From the NCBI RefSeq assembly GCF_024199945.1, contig NZ_JANADP010000001.1, forward strand, positions 3,782,001 through 3,846,000: 64,000 bases of DNA, written 5' to 3'. Under the pieces are notes generated by a model, which saw only the letters and a list, made by a program, of their open reading frames with translations, ran no database searches and had not been told where the DNA came from. This DNA comes from Bradyrhizobium sp. CCGUVB4N (GTDB lineage Bacteria > Pseudomonadota > Alphaproteobacteria > Rhizobiales > Xanthobacteraceae). This document shows, one piece after another, positions 1 to 8,481 of the stretch; positions within the stretch are counted from its first letter, which is position 1, and each line of letters begins with the position of its first letter. The position numbers were made by a program, and so were the translations under genes.

Positions 1-41
1 CGCAGGTTGCGCGCTCTCGAGATGAGATAAGGGAATTGCAG

Positions 42-1361
42 ATGACGTTGGAGACCCGGAACTTCGAGACGCTCGCGTTGCACGGTGGATCGTACCGCAC
101 CGACCCCGCCACCGGCGCGGTGGCGGTTCCGATCTATCAGACCACGTCATTCCAGTTCGAAAACACGGACCACGCCTCGCGCCTGTTCGCGCTCGAGCAA
201 CTCGGGCCAATCTACACCCGCATCGGCAATCCGACCCAGCAGGCTTTCGAGGACCGGCTTGCCGCACTCGAGGGCGGGGCGGCTGCCCTCGCGGTTGCCT
301 CCGGGCAGACGGCGTCCGCCTTCGCGATCTTCAACATCGCGCAGGCCGGCGACAACATCGTGTCGTCGACCGATCTCTACGGCGGGACCTGGACGCTACT
401 TTCGCAGACGCTGAAGCAGTTCGGCATCGAGGTCCGGTTCGTCGATCCCGCGGACCCCGAGAATTTCCGCCGCGCAACCGACGCGAAGACGCGGGCCTAT
501 TTCGGCGAGACGCTTCCCAATCCTAAGCTGAACGTATTCCCGATCAAGGAGGTCGCGGACATCGGTCGCTCGCTGGGCGTGCCGCTCATTCTCGACAATA
601 CGGCCTCGCCCCTGATCGCGCGTCCGTTCGAGCACGGCGCCGCGGTGGTGGTCTATTCGACCACCAAGTATATCGGCGGCCACGGCACCGCCATTGGCGG
701 GGCCATCGTCGACGGCGGCAATTTCGACTGGGCCGCGCATGCGGAGCGCTTCCCGCTGCTGAACAAGCCTGACGAGGCCTATCATGGCGCGATCTGGACG
801 GAAGCCGCGAAGCCGCTCGGCCCGATCGCCTACATCGTGCGCGCCCGCGTCAAGCTGCTGCGTGATCTCGGCGCATCGATCGCGCCGCAGAACGCGTTCC
901 AGTTCATCCAGGGCATCGAGACCCTGCCGCTGCGCATCCGGCAGCACAATGAGAACGCGGTGAAGGTCGCGAACTTCCTCTCCAAGCACGCCTCGGTCGC
1001 GAGCGTCATCTTCCCCGGACTGCAAAGCGGGGAGAACCGGCGCAGGGCGGACGCCTATCTGAAGGGCGGTTTTGGCGGGCTGGTCGGCTTCGAGCTGAAG
1101 GGGGGCGTCGAAGCCGGCCGGCGGTTCATCGACGCACTCAAGCTGTTCTATCATGTCGCCAATATCGGCGACGCGCGCTCGCTGGCCATTCATCCGGCGT
1201 CGACGACGCATCAGCAACTCACCGCGGCCGAGCAGCTCGCCGCCGGCGTCACGCCCGGCTATGTCCGCCTGTCGGTCGGGATCGAGCATCCCGACGACAT
1301 TCTGGCGGATCTCGGCCAGGCGCTGGCTCATGCCGAAGCCGGTGCGCGCAAGGCGGCGTGA
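42..1361 (+). CDS. metY: O-acetylhomoserine sulfhydrylase (PLP-dependent, Cys/Met metabolism family)
   Basis: Cytoplasmic PLP enzyme of the gamma family that replaces the acetyl group of O-acetylhomoserine with sulfide or methanethiol, giving homocysteine or methionine. The 439-residue length fits MetY. The PLP lysine is Lys209 in the motif YSTTKYIGGHG, and the N-terminal FETLALHGG and SGQTASAFAI stretches are typical. The ATG at 42 follows a purine-rich AAGGGA; an in-frame TTG at 36 is possible but less well placed. It leads a same-strand run with two MetQ-like binding proteins and two flavoprotein-ferredoxin pairs, so sulfide or thiol supply is the likely theme. Distinguishing it from cystathionine gamma-synthase rests on length and the HG motifs. 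Confidence 0.9.
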   Translation: MTLETRNFETLALHGGSYRTDPATGAVAVPIYQTTSFQFENTDHASRLFALEQLGPIYTRIGNPTQQAFEDRLAALEGGAAALAVASGQTASAFAIFNIAQAGDNIVSSTDLYGGTWTLLSQTLKQFGIEVRFVDPADPENFRRATDAKTRAYFGETLPNPKLNVFPIKEVADIGRSLGVPLILDNTASPLIARPFEHGAAVVVYSTTKYIGGHGTAIGGAIVDGGNFDWAAHAERFPLLNKPDEAYHGAIWTEAAKPLGPIAYIVRARVKLLRDLGASIAPQNAFQFIQGIETLPLRIRQHNENAVKVANFLSKHASVASVIFPGLQSGENRRRADAYLKGGFGGLVGFELKGGVEAGRRFIDALKLFYHVANIGDARSLAIHPASTTHQQLTAAEQLAAGVTPGYVRLSVGIEHPDDILADLGQALAHAEAGARKAA

Positions 1362-1397
1362 AACGCGTCATCCGAATTGAAACGGGAATTGGAAGTC

Positions 1398-2195
1398 ATG
1401 AGAATCCTTCGTCGTACCGCGCAAGCCGCGGGTCTTTGGCTCGCATTCACAGCGGCGGCCTTCGCCGGCGAACCGCTGAAGATCGCGACCAGCGCCGGCC
1501 CTGTCGCGCAATTGGCGTCCTTTGCCGCCAAGCTCGCCAAGGAGAAGGGGCAGGACGTCAAGATCGTGGAGCTTTCGGACTGGGTGGCGTTGAACGAAGT
1601 CGTCAACAGCGGCGACGTCGACGCCAATCTGTTCCAGCATGCGACCTACCTTGCGCTTCAGAACAAGCAGCGCGGCTTCAATCTGGTGCAGGTCGACAAG
1701 GTCGGCGTCATCGCGCCGGTCGGCCTGTTCTCGAAGAAGATCAAGACGCTCGACGAGATCACGTCGGGCGACAGCGTCGCCATTCCGAACGAGCCGCTCA
1801 ACGGCGCCCGCGGTCTGATCCTGCTGGAGCGAGCCGGGCTGATCAAGCTCGCGCCCGGCAAGGGCTTTTCGGTCAGCAAGTTCGATATCACCGACAATCC
1901 CAAGAACCTCAAGATCGTCGAGCTCGACCCGGCGCAGACCTATCGTTCGCTCGACGACGTGACGCTGGCACTCGTCAACATCACCTATCTCATTCCGGCC
2001 GGCGGCGACCCGAAATCGGCGCTCATCATTGATCGCACCGTCGACGAGGGCCTGGTGCTGCGCTTCACGGCTCGGCCAGACAAGAAGGACGATCCGCGGC
2101 TGAAAGCCTTCATCCAGGTGTTCAATTCGCCCGAGGTGAAGCAGTTCATCGAGGAGAAGCTGCCGGCGTTCATTCCGGCCGGCTTCAGCAGCTGA
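1398..2195 (+). CDS. metQ: MetQ/NlpA-family substrate-binding protein 1
   Basis: Periplasmic solute-binding protein of the NLPA family, whose members usually bind methionine for the MetNI importer. The N-terminus is a signal peptide (MRILRRTAQ, a hydrophobic core, then AFA|GEP near residue 23). There is no lipobox cysteine, so it should be free in the periplasm, unlike E. coli MetQ. Family landmarks include the NANLFQH-like segment (here DVDANLFQHATYL) and the PNEPLNGARGLILLE stretch. A TTG at 1377 is also in frame, but the ATG at 1398 opens the signal peptide. It begins 36 bases after metY. No MetN ATPase or MetI permease is in the window. The ligand could be another organosulfur compound. 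Confidence 0.85.
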   Translation: MRILRRTAQAAGLWLAFTAAAFAGEPLKIATSAGPVAQLASFAAKLAKEKGQDVKIVELSDWVALNEVVNSGDVDANLFQHATYLALQNKQRGFNLVQVDKVGVIAPVGLFSKKIKTLDEITSGDSVAIPNEPLNGARGLILLERAGLIKLAPGKGFSVSKFDITDNPKNLKIVELDPAQTYRSLDDVTLALVNITYLIPAGGDPKSALIIDRTVDEGLVLRFTARPDKKDDPRLKAFIQVFNSPEVKQFIEEKLPAFIPAGFSS

Positions 2196-2224
2196 GAGCA
2201 CGCGCGGCGCAAGGACATGACGCC

Positions 2225-2476
2225 ATGATCTATGTCGTCGACGTCGATCACATGAGCCTTGCGTTCGCGGCGAGCAGCAAGATTCAGGCGGCGGAGATTG
2301 CGGGCTCGCCGCGGTTTGCGCGCGCGATCGGTCGGTCTTGCCGGGATCGACGGGGTGCGAAGACGTCAAGCCATCAGCCGCGCGTCGCGACGCTTCGGGA
2401 GCGTGTCGCCTTCCACGATATGTCCGCCGAATTCGCCGATGCGGCGGCGGACATCCTGGTTGCCCGCGTCGGGTAG
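2225..2476 (+). CDS. small hypothetical protein in the gap between the two metQ genes
   Basis: An 83-codon frame with a plausible start (AAGGA about 10 bases upstream) and G/C-rich third codon positions like its neighbours. It sits inside the 324-base gap between the two metQ-like genes. The translation has no domain I recognise, no signal peptide and no membrane segment; it contains an Arg-rich middle (RSCRDRRGAK). It could equally be chance coding in high-GC DNA or a decayed gene. It is listed because nothing else explains the gap. Confidence 0.35.
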   Translation: MIYVVDVDHMSLAFAASSKIQAAEIAGSPRFARAIGRSCRDRRGAKTSSHQPRVATLRERVAFHDMSAEFADAAADILVARVG

Positions 2477-2519
2477 CCGTCTCAATCAATCATATCGCTC
2501 GACTAGGAGAACATAGATC

Positions 2520-3302
2520 ATGAAGCGTCGCTTGTTCCTCGTGATGGCCGCCGTTGCCCTGTTCACGGCGCCGGCTTCCGCGGATCAGAAGATCAAGGTC
2601 GGGATATCGGGTGGCGATTCCGAAATCGTCTGGGCAAAGGTGAAGGAGATCGCCGCCAAGGATGGCCTCGATGTCCAAGTGGTCGTCTTCAACGACTATC
2701 TGCTGCCCAATGCCGCGCTCGATGTCGGCGATCTCGACGCCAATGCCTTCCAGCACAAGCCTTTCCTGGATAACCAGATCAAGACGCGCGGATACAAGAT
2801 CGTTGCCGTCGGCGAGACGATCGTCGCCCCGATCGGGCTCTATTCCCGGAAGGCGAAATCGGTTGCCGAGATCAAGGACGGTGCCTCGATCGGCATCCCG
2901 AACGATCCGTCGAATGGCGGCCGCGCCTTGCGGCTGCTTGAGGCGGAGAGGCTGATCGCGCTCAAGGACGGGGTAGGGATCCTGCCGACCGCGCTCGATG
3001 TGACCGGAAATCCCAAAAAGCTCAAGATCCGGGAGATCGACGCCGCCCAGCTGCCGCGCAGCCTGGATGACGTCGACGCCGCCGTCATCAACACGAACTA
3101 CGCCGTCCCGGCGGGCCTCATCCCGGGCAAGGATTCGATCGCGATCGAGTCCTCGGTCAACAATCCCTACAACAACTTCATCGCCGTTCGCGAGAAGGAC
3201 AAGGATGCTCCCTGGGTCGCGAAGCTGGTGCGCGCCTATCAGAACGATACGGTCCGCCAGCTCATCAAGGACAAATTGCCCGGACAAATCCCGGCATTCT
3301 GA
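2520..3302 (+). CDS. metQ: MetQ/NlpA-family substrate-binding protein 2
   Basis: Second NLPA-family periplasmic binding protein, 260 residues, paralogous to the one at 1398. The signal peptide is MKRRLFLVMAAVALF followed by APASA|DQK near residue 22, again without a lipobox cysteine. The family core is present: DLDANAFQHKPFLDNQ, APIGLYSRKAKS and IPNDPSNGGRALRLL. It lies 24 bases upstream of the first flavoprotein gene and probably shares its transcript. Two related binding proteins with no transporter core suggest two ligands feeding one importer encoded elsewhere, perhaps just left of the window. Family assignment is firm; the ligand is not. Confidence 0.86.
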   Translation: MKRRLFLVMAAVALFTAPASADQKIKVGISGGDSEIVWAKVKEIAAKDGLDVQVVVFNDYLLPNAALDVGDLDANAFQHKPFLDNQIKTRGYKIVAVGETIVAPIGLYSRKAKSVAEIKDGASIGIPNDPSNGGRALRLLEAERLIALKDGVGILPTALDVTGNPKKLKIREIDAAQLPRSLDDVDAAVINTNYAVPAGLIPGKDSIAIESSVNNPYNNFIAVREKDKDAPWVAKLVRAYQNDTVRQLIKDKLPGQIPAF

Positions 3303-3326
3303 ACAGGTTCAATCCGGAGACGAGCG

Positions 3327-4955
3327 ATGACGAATTCATCTGGCCGCGCCGAGAAGCTGTCGAGTTCGGCAGGATCGATCGTGTTCGACGCCGATGTGCT
3401 GGTGCTGGGCGGCGGTCCCGCGGGGACGTGGGCCGCGGTCAGCGCTGCCAGGCACGGCGCACGCGTCGTGCTGGCGGACAAGGGATTTTGCGGCACGTCA
3501 GGGGCGACCGCGGCGGCCGGTACCGGCGTGTGGTACGTCGACCCCGCTCCCGAGCGTCGGGAGGCGGCGATGGCCAGCCGCGAGAAGCTGGGCGGCTATC
3601 TCCAGGATCGCCGCTGGATGGCGCGGGTGCTGGACCGCACCTACGTCCAGAGCAACCAGCTCGCCGACTGGGGCTATCCTTATCCCGCCGACGACGACGG
3701 CAAGCCGCAGCGGAATTCGCTGCAGGGCCCCGAATACATGCGCTTGATGCGGAAGCGGACCAAACAGGCCGGCGTCACCATCCTCGATCATTCGCCGGCG
3801 CTAGAATTGCTGGTCGATGGCAGCGGCGTGGTTGCGGGCGCTGCGGGCCTGCGTCGTCAGAAAGGCGACCGCTGGGTGGTCAACGCCAAGGCCGTGGTGA
3901 TCGCAACCGGCGGATGCGCATTCCTCAGCAAGACGCTGGGCTCGAACGTGCTGACCGGTGACGGCTATCTCCTTGCGGCGGAAGCGGGTGCGGAATTCAC
4001 CAGCATGGAGTTCTCCAACGCCTATGCGATCTCGCCGGCCTTCGGATCGGTGACCAAGACCCTGTTCTACAGCTGGGCAAGTTTTACGGATCAGCAGGGC
4101 AGCGTCATTCCCGGAGCGTCGTCGAAGGGCGGCCGGTCGGTCATTGCGCGCGCGCTGCGGCAGGGGCCTGTCTATGCCCAACTCGACCAGGCCGATGCCG
4201 AGACCCAACGGCACATGCGCGCGTCCCAGCCGAACTTCTTTCTCCCGTTCGACCGCACCGGCATCGATCCCTTCGCGCAACGTTTCCCGATCACGCTTCG
4301 CCTCGAGGGGACCGTTCGCGGGACGGGCGGTCTGCGCATCGTCGACGACAGTTGCGCGACCACCGTTCCGGGCCTCTACGCGGCAGGCGATGCTGCGACC
4401 CGCGAGCTGATCTGCGGCGGCTTCACCGGCGGCGGCAGCCACAACGCCGCCTGGGCGATGTCTTCGGGCTATTGGGCCGGCGAGGGCGCCGCCGAGTTTG
4501 CGCGTCAGCTGGGCACGACGATCGGGCGTCAGGCGTTCCGACGCGGCACGGTTGGTTTGCACGACCGCAGCGGGCCGCCGTTGCACGGCGGCGCGCTTGC
4601 GCGGAGCGTTCAGGACGAGGTGTTCCCCTACGAGCTGAATTATTTCCGCGAGGCCGGACGACTGGGCGACTCTCTGCGTCGTCTGGATGGCCTGTGGTCC
4701 GAGGCGTCGCGCGCCGATGCGCCGGACGACCAGGAGCTGCTGCGAGCACGCGAAGCCGCTGCCATGCTTGCGACCGCGCGCTGGATGTATCGCAGCGCGC
4801 TGGCGCGCCAGGAAAGCCGAGGAATGCATCGCCGCGACGATTATCCCGAGCCGGATGATCGCTACCTGCATCTCGTGACGACCGGCGGGCTCGACGATGT
4901 CTGGACATCGACGCGTCCGCTCGCGTCTGCCCGATATTCGGAGGCCGCCGAATGA
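3327..4955 (+). CDS. FAD-dependent oxidoreductase, fumarate reductase/AprA-like flavoprotein (copy 1)
   Basis: A 542-residue flavoprotein of the succinate dehydrogenase/fumarate reductase/APS reductase superfamily. The dinucleotide motif GGGPAG is at residues 28-33, followed by VVLADKGFCGTSGATAAAG. The FAD-domain return is near residue 350 (GGLRIVDDSC, then GLYAAGDAATRE). No signal peptide or membrane anchor is seen, so it is cytoplasmic. Its stop overlaps the start of a two-cluster ferredoxin by four bases (ATGA). This flavoprotein plus small 2x[4Fe-4S] partner resembles the AprAB arrangement, although both subunits are short and I cannot assign an AprA-specific active site. The context suggests reduction or oxidation of a sulfur compound. 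The exact reaction is unknown. Confidence 0.83.
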   Translation: MTNSSGRAEKLSSSAGSIVFDADVLVLGGGPAGTWAAVSAARHGARVVLADKGFCGTSGATAAAGTGVWYVDPAPERREAAMASREKLGGYLQDRRWMARVLDRTYVQSNQLADWGYPYPADDDGKPQRNSLQGPEYMRLMRKRTKQAGVTILDHSPALELLVDGSGVVAGAAGLRRQKGDRWVVNAKAVVIATGGCAFLSKTLGSNVLTGDGYLLAAEAGAEFTSMEFSNAYAISPAFGSVTKTLFYSWASFTDQQGSVIPGASSKGGRSVIARALRQGPVYAQLDQADAETQRHMRASQPNFFLPFDRTGIDPFAQRFPITLRLEGTVRGTGGLRIVDDSCATTVPGLYAAGDAATRELICGGFTGGGSHNAAWAMSSGYWAGEGAAEFARQLGTTIGRQAFRRGTVGLHDRSGPPLHGGALARSVQDEVFPYELNYFREAGRLGDSLRRLDGLWSEASRADAPDDQELLRAREAAAMLATARWMYRSALARQESRGMHRRDDYPEPDDRYLHLVTTGGLDDVWTSTRPLASARYSEAAE

Positions 4956-5272
4956 TCGAGGTCATCGATACAGAGCGGTGCACGGCCTGCGACATCTGCG
5001 TCAACGTGTGCCCGACCAACGTCTTCGACAAGACCGATGGCATTCCCGTGATCGCCCGCCAGGGCGACTGCCAGACCTGCTTCCTGTGCGAGCTCTATTG
5101 TCCGGAAGATGCGCTGTTTGTTTCTCCCTTTGCGGAAGCACCGCAAGCGGTCGACGTGGCCGCACTGAAGGAAGCCGCCGTGTTGGGAAGTTACCGGCGC
5201 GCGGTCGGCTGGACCGATGAGAACCGGCACCTCCGGGCGGCCGATCGGAGCTATCGGCTGTTCGGTCATTGA
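4952..5272 (+). CDS. 2x[4Fe-4S] ferredoxin subunit (copy 1)
   Basis: A 106-residue ferredoxin with two complete cluster motifs: Cys10, 13, 16 and 20 (CTACDICVNVCP) and Cys40, 43, 46 and 50 (CQTCFLCELYCP). A roughly 50-residue C-terminal tail follows (ending TDENRHLRAADRSYRLFGH). Such tails in AprB-like partners wrap the flavoprotein. The ATG overlaps the stop of the upstream flavoprotein, so translation is coupled and a fixed complex is likely. Its role would be to carry electrons to or from the FAD. The electron donor is not encoded nearby. Confidence 0.88.
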   Translation: MIEVIDTERCTACDICVNVCPTNVFDKTDGIPVIARQGDCQTCFLCELYCPEDALFVSPFAEAPQAVDVAALKEAAVLGSYRRAVGWTDENRHLRAADRSYRLFGH

Positions 5273-5346
5273 AGTTTGCGCCAACCGGACCGCACGTCGG
5301 CGACGACGGGCGTGTCAGGCGGGTGCGCGAGATAAAAGCGGAGATC

Positions 5347-6951
5347 ATGGTGTCGTCCTCGCTCGAAGAGCTGTCGATCACGGCTGACGTGCTGATCGTC
5401 GGCGGCGGAATGGCCGGCGCATGGGCAGCGGTCTCTGCGGCGCAGGCGGGGGCGAGGGTGGTCCTGGCTGACAAGGGCTATTGCGGCACCAGTGGCGTCA
5501 CCGCCGCTGCGGGGCCGGGCCATTGGTGGGTGCCGCCGGACCCTCCCACGGCGCGGGACGCCGTTGTCGCCAATCGCGTCGCCGCCGGGCTCGGCCTTGG
5601 CGAAGCTGAATGGATGTATCGCATCCTCGACCAGACCTGGCGCACGCTGCCGACGCTTGCCCCGTCCTACAAATTCGGCGTGGACGACGAGGGCAGAGTG
5701 AACTACCGCGCGGTGCGCGGGCCGGAATATATGCGGGCGCTTCGCCAGCACGTGCTGAATCACGGGGTCACTATTCTCGATCATTCGCCCGTGATCGAGC
5801 TGCTGGCACGCGCCGATGGATCGATCGGCGGTGCGCGCGGGCAGCGCCGGCAGGATGGTGGCCGCGGCTATCGGATCGAAGCGGGCGCGGTGGTGCTCGC
5901 GGCGGGCGGGACCAGTTTTCTGTCGCATCTGTTGGGATCCCGAACGAATACCGGCGACGGCTACCTCATGGCGGCCGAGGCGGGCGCGGAGCTGTCCGGT
6001 ATGGAGTTCACCGCCGCCTACACCATTGCGCCGGCGCATTCCACAATGACGCGCAGCATGGCCTATGCCTTTGCGACCTACTCCGACGCCGATGGCAACG
6101 AGCTCGACCTGCCGTTTGGTCCCGATCAGACCGTCCGTCTTGCCCGGGCACTGCAGCGCGGGCCGGTCTACTGCTTGCTGGACCGTCTGCCCGACGACAT
6201 CAGGGTGCGGTTGCATACGATCTCGCCGAACGTGCCGCTGGTGTTCGACCGCTGGGGCGTGGATCCCTATCGCGACCGGTTCGAAGTCACGCTGCACAAT
6301 GACGGCACCATCCGTGGCATCGGCGGCGTGCGCGTGCATGATCTGGATTGCGCGACGTCGGTCCCGGGACTGTTCGTCGCCGGCGACAATGCATCGCGCG
6401 AGAAGGTCGCCGGCGCGATCTCCGGCGGCGGCAACGTCAATTCGGCATGGGCGCTGTCGTCCGGCACTTTCGCGGGCCGCGCAGCCGCGCGCGTGGCGCG
6501 CGGCACGAAAGCTCGCTTCACGGAGCTGCGGCCGCTTGGCCGGGCCGGGCTGCGCCCGCGCGGTCTGCCCAAGGCCGTTGATGTTGCGTCAGCCAGAGAC
6601 GTCGTGCGCGCCCAGATGCACCCGTTCGACAAGAATCTGTTCCGCACGGAAAAAGGGCTCACGGAATCCGCGCGCGTCCTGGAAGACCTGTGGCGTGAGG
6701 TAGCGGATCACGGCCAGGACGGTTCGATCGCGCTGCGCGAAACCGCGGCGCTGCTGGCCACGGCGCGCTGGTCGGTGGCCACGGCGGCTGCGCGCAAGGA
6801 GAGCAGGGGCCTTCATCGGCGTGAGGACTATCCCGCACAGGATCCGCAATTGGCCGGTCGCCTGCTCAGCAGCGGACTGGACCAGGTCCGGGTCGCGCTC
6901 GACCGTCCATCAGCAAGCGTCCGGCCGGATCAACTCGAGGCAGTGTCATGA
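5347..6951 (+). CDS. FAD-dependent oxidoreductase, fumarate reductase/AprA-like flavoprotein (copy 2)
   Basis: Paralogue of the flavoprotein at 3327, about 534 residues from the ATG at 5347, which has a GCGGAG ribosome site. A TTG at 5269 would add 26 residues unlike the paralogue. GGGMAG lies at residues 19-24, followed by VVLADKGYCGTSGVTAAAG. The segments GVTILDHSPVIELL, NTGDGYLMAAEAGAELSGMEF and GLFVAGDNASREK match copy 1 position by position. It is followed by its own ferredoxin with the same ATGA overlap, so the whole flavoprotein-ferredoxin unit was duplicated. The copies differ at many positions, so they may act on different substrates or form a heteromer. The reaction is unassigned. 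Confidence 0.83.
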   Translation: MVSSSLEELSITADVLIVGGGMAGAWAAVSAAQAGARVVLADKGYCGTSGVTAAAGPGHWWVPPDPPTARDAVVANRVAAGLGLGEAEWMYRILDQTWRTLPTLAPSYKFGVDDEGRVNYRAVRGPEYMRALRQHVLNHGVTILDHSPVIELLARADGSIGGARGQRRQDGGRGYRIEAGAVVLAAGGTSFLSHLLGSRTNTGDGYLMAAEAGAELSGMEFTAAYTIAPAHSTMTRSMAYAFATYSDADGNELDLPFGPDQTVRLARALQRGPVYCLLDRLPDDIRVRLHTISPNVPLVFDRWGVDPYRDRFEVTLHNDGTIRGIGGVRVHDLDCATSVPGLFVAGDNASREKVAGAISGGGNVNSAWALSSGTFAGRAAARVARGTKARFTELRPLGRAGLRPRGLPKAVDVASARDVVRAQMHPFDKNLFRTEKGLTESARVLEDLWREVADHGQDGSIALRETAALLATARWSVATAAARKESRGLHRREDYPAQDPQLAGRLLSSGLDQVRVALDRPSASVRPDQLEAVS

Positions 6952-7331
6952 TCGAACTCATCGTCGCGGAGCGCTGCACCGATTGCGGAGCATGCATCGA
7001 AGTCTGCCCGGCCAACGTGCTCGATCGCGGCGGCGACGGCCTGCCCATCCTCGCGCGCGTCGAGGATTGCCAGACCTGCTTCATGTGCGAGCTCTATTGC
7101 CGTGCAGATGCGATCTATGTCGCGCCCGATTGCGACCGCCGCGTCTCCGTGAGCAGGGAGGAGGTGCTGGCGTCCGGTCGTCTCGGCCAATACCGCAAGC
7201 ACTCCGGCTGGGACGAATGGGCGGAGCAGTTTCCCAACGAGCAATGGCTGATGGAAACCGTGTTCCGCCGCGCCGGCGAGGCCGCGGCTCGGCCCAAAGC
7301 GCAGCAGCCCGACATCGCCGGCAGGAAATAA
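6948..7331 (+). CDS. 2x[4Fe-4S] ferredoxin subunit (copy 2)
   Basis: A 127-residue ferredoxin, paralogue of the gene at 4952. It has Cys10, 13, 16 and 20 (CTDCGACIEVCP) and Cys41, 44, 47 and 51 (CQTCFMCELYC). The second motif ends in CRAD rather than CPED. The C-terminal extension is longer than in copy 1 (to EAAARPKAQQPDIAGRK) and keeps the shared LGQYRKHSGWDE-type segment. Translation is coupled to the upstream flavoprotein through a four-base overlap. A 141-base gap follows before the dehydrogenase gene, possibly a second promoter. Confidence 0.87.
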   Translation: MIELIVAERCTDCGACIEVCPANVLDRGGDGLPILARVEDCQTCFMCELYCRADAIYVAPDCDRRVSVSREEVLASGRLGQYRKHSGWDEWAEQFPNEQWLMETVFRRAGEAAARPKAQQPDIAGRK

Positions 7332-7472
7332 CAGAGCCGCGTGCAGAGACGAATCCTTGCGCCTCGTCGAGACCGGTCGTCCTGTTGTTGCCCGATGCCG
7401 TTGATCTTTGAAAAGACTATCTTGCTTCCAGCGCCTAGCATGTCCGCCTCGTTACCATCATGAACGCGTGAC

Positions 7473-8465
7473 ATGAACACTCCTCGAATTGAAAGCCGGC
7501 GCGCCTCCACCAGCGTGCGATCGCCGATCATCGTCAATCAGCTTGGCGCGGAGGTTCGTGCCGCGCTGGCCGAGCACTGGTCGCGTCCGCTGATCATCGA
7601 TCATCCCGCCGATCGTGCGGCGTGGGAGGTCGCGCCCGAGGCCGACGTGCTGCTGACACGGCCGCTGGCGGGTTGGCAGAAGGCGCCTGCGGACAAGCCA
7701 GCAGGCTGGCCGTTCGGCCTGCGCTGGATCCAGACCGCATCGACGGGCGTCGATTTCTTTCCGGCATGGCTGCTCGACGGGCCCGTGGTCACGGTCGGCC
7801 GCGGCATCTCGGCCGATCCGATCGCGGAATATGTTGTCGCCGCGATCCTCGGCTTCGAGAAACGCATCCACGAGATCCGGCCGCGCAATCGTGAGCAGTG
7901 GAAGATCGCCCCGCTGGGATCGCTTAGCGGCAAGACGATCGGCATCGCGGGTTTTGGCGCGATCGGTCGTGCCGTCGCGGAGCGGGTCAAGCCGTTCGGC
8001 GTCAACATCAGGGTTCTCAGGCGGTCGGCCTGGCCATACGTTCTTCCCGGCATCCAGCCCGTCGACAGCATCGAACAACTGGTCGAGGTCTCCGATCATC
8101 TCGTCCTGGCGCTGCCGGCGACGACGAAGACGGCCCGTCTGATCAACGCCGACGTGCTGGCGCGGGCCAAGGAGTCGCTGCATCTGATCAATGTCGCGCG
8201 CGGCCGGATCGTCGATCAGTCCGCGCTGCTGCAAGCCCTCGACGAGGGCCGGATCGCCGGCGCCACGCTCGATGTCACGGATCCCGAACCGCCGCTGGAT
8301 GGCGATCCGATCTATCACCATCCCAAGGTCGTCCTCACGCCGCACGTCTCGTGGACGGGAGGCGAGGACGTCAAACGGCTGGCCGACAAGACGCTGGTCA
8401 ATCTCGATGCCTATGCGCATGGCGTGCCGCTGGCCGACGTCTTCGACAAGAACCTCGAATACTAG
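7473..8465 (+). CDS. D-isomer-specific 2-hydroxyacid dehydrogenase (NAD(P)-dependent)
   Basis: A 330-residue oxidoreductase of the D-2-hydroxyacid dehydrogenase family that interconverts a 2-oxoacid and its D-2-hydroxyacid. The Rossmann motif GFGAIG is at residues 160-165. The catalytic triad is visible as Arg243 (VARGRIVD), Glu272 (TDPEPPLDGDP) and His291 (LTPHVSW). It is soluble. It ends 17 bases before a class II aldolase gene and follows the sulfur/flavoprotein run on the same strand. The pair could process the carbon skeleton left after sulfur removal, but that is inference. The specific substrate cannot be read. Confidence 0.86.
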   Translation: MNTPRIESRRASTSVRSPIIVNQLGAEVRAALAEHWSRPLIIDHPADRAAWEVAPEADVLLTRPLAGWQKAPADKPAGWPFGLRWIQTASTGVDFFPAWLLDGPVVTVGRGISADPIAEYVVAAILGFEKRIHEIRPRNREQWKIAPLGSLSGKTIGIAGFGAIGRAVAERVKPFGVNIRVLRRSAWPYVLPGIQPVDSIEQLVEVSDHLVLALPATTKTARLINADVLARAKESLHLINVARGRIVDQSALLQALDEGRIAGATLDVTDPEPPLDGDPIYHHPKVVLTPHVSWTGGEDVKRLADKTLVNLDAYAHGVPLADVFDKNLEY

Positions 8466-8481
8466 AGAAGGAGCCGCACCA

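Noticed and set aside
3327..5272. Naming the flavoprotein-ferredoxin pairs AprAB (APS reductase)
   Set aside because: Architecture is similar, but the subunits are short and no sulfate-activating or sulfite genes (sat, qmo, dsr) are nearby, so a specific name is not supported.
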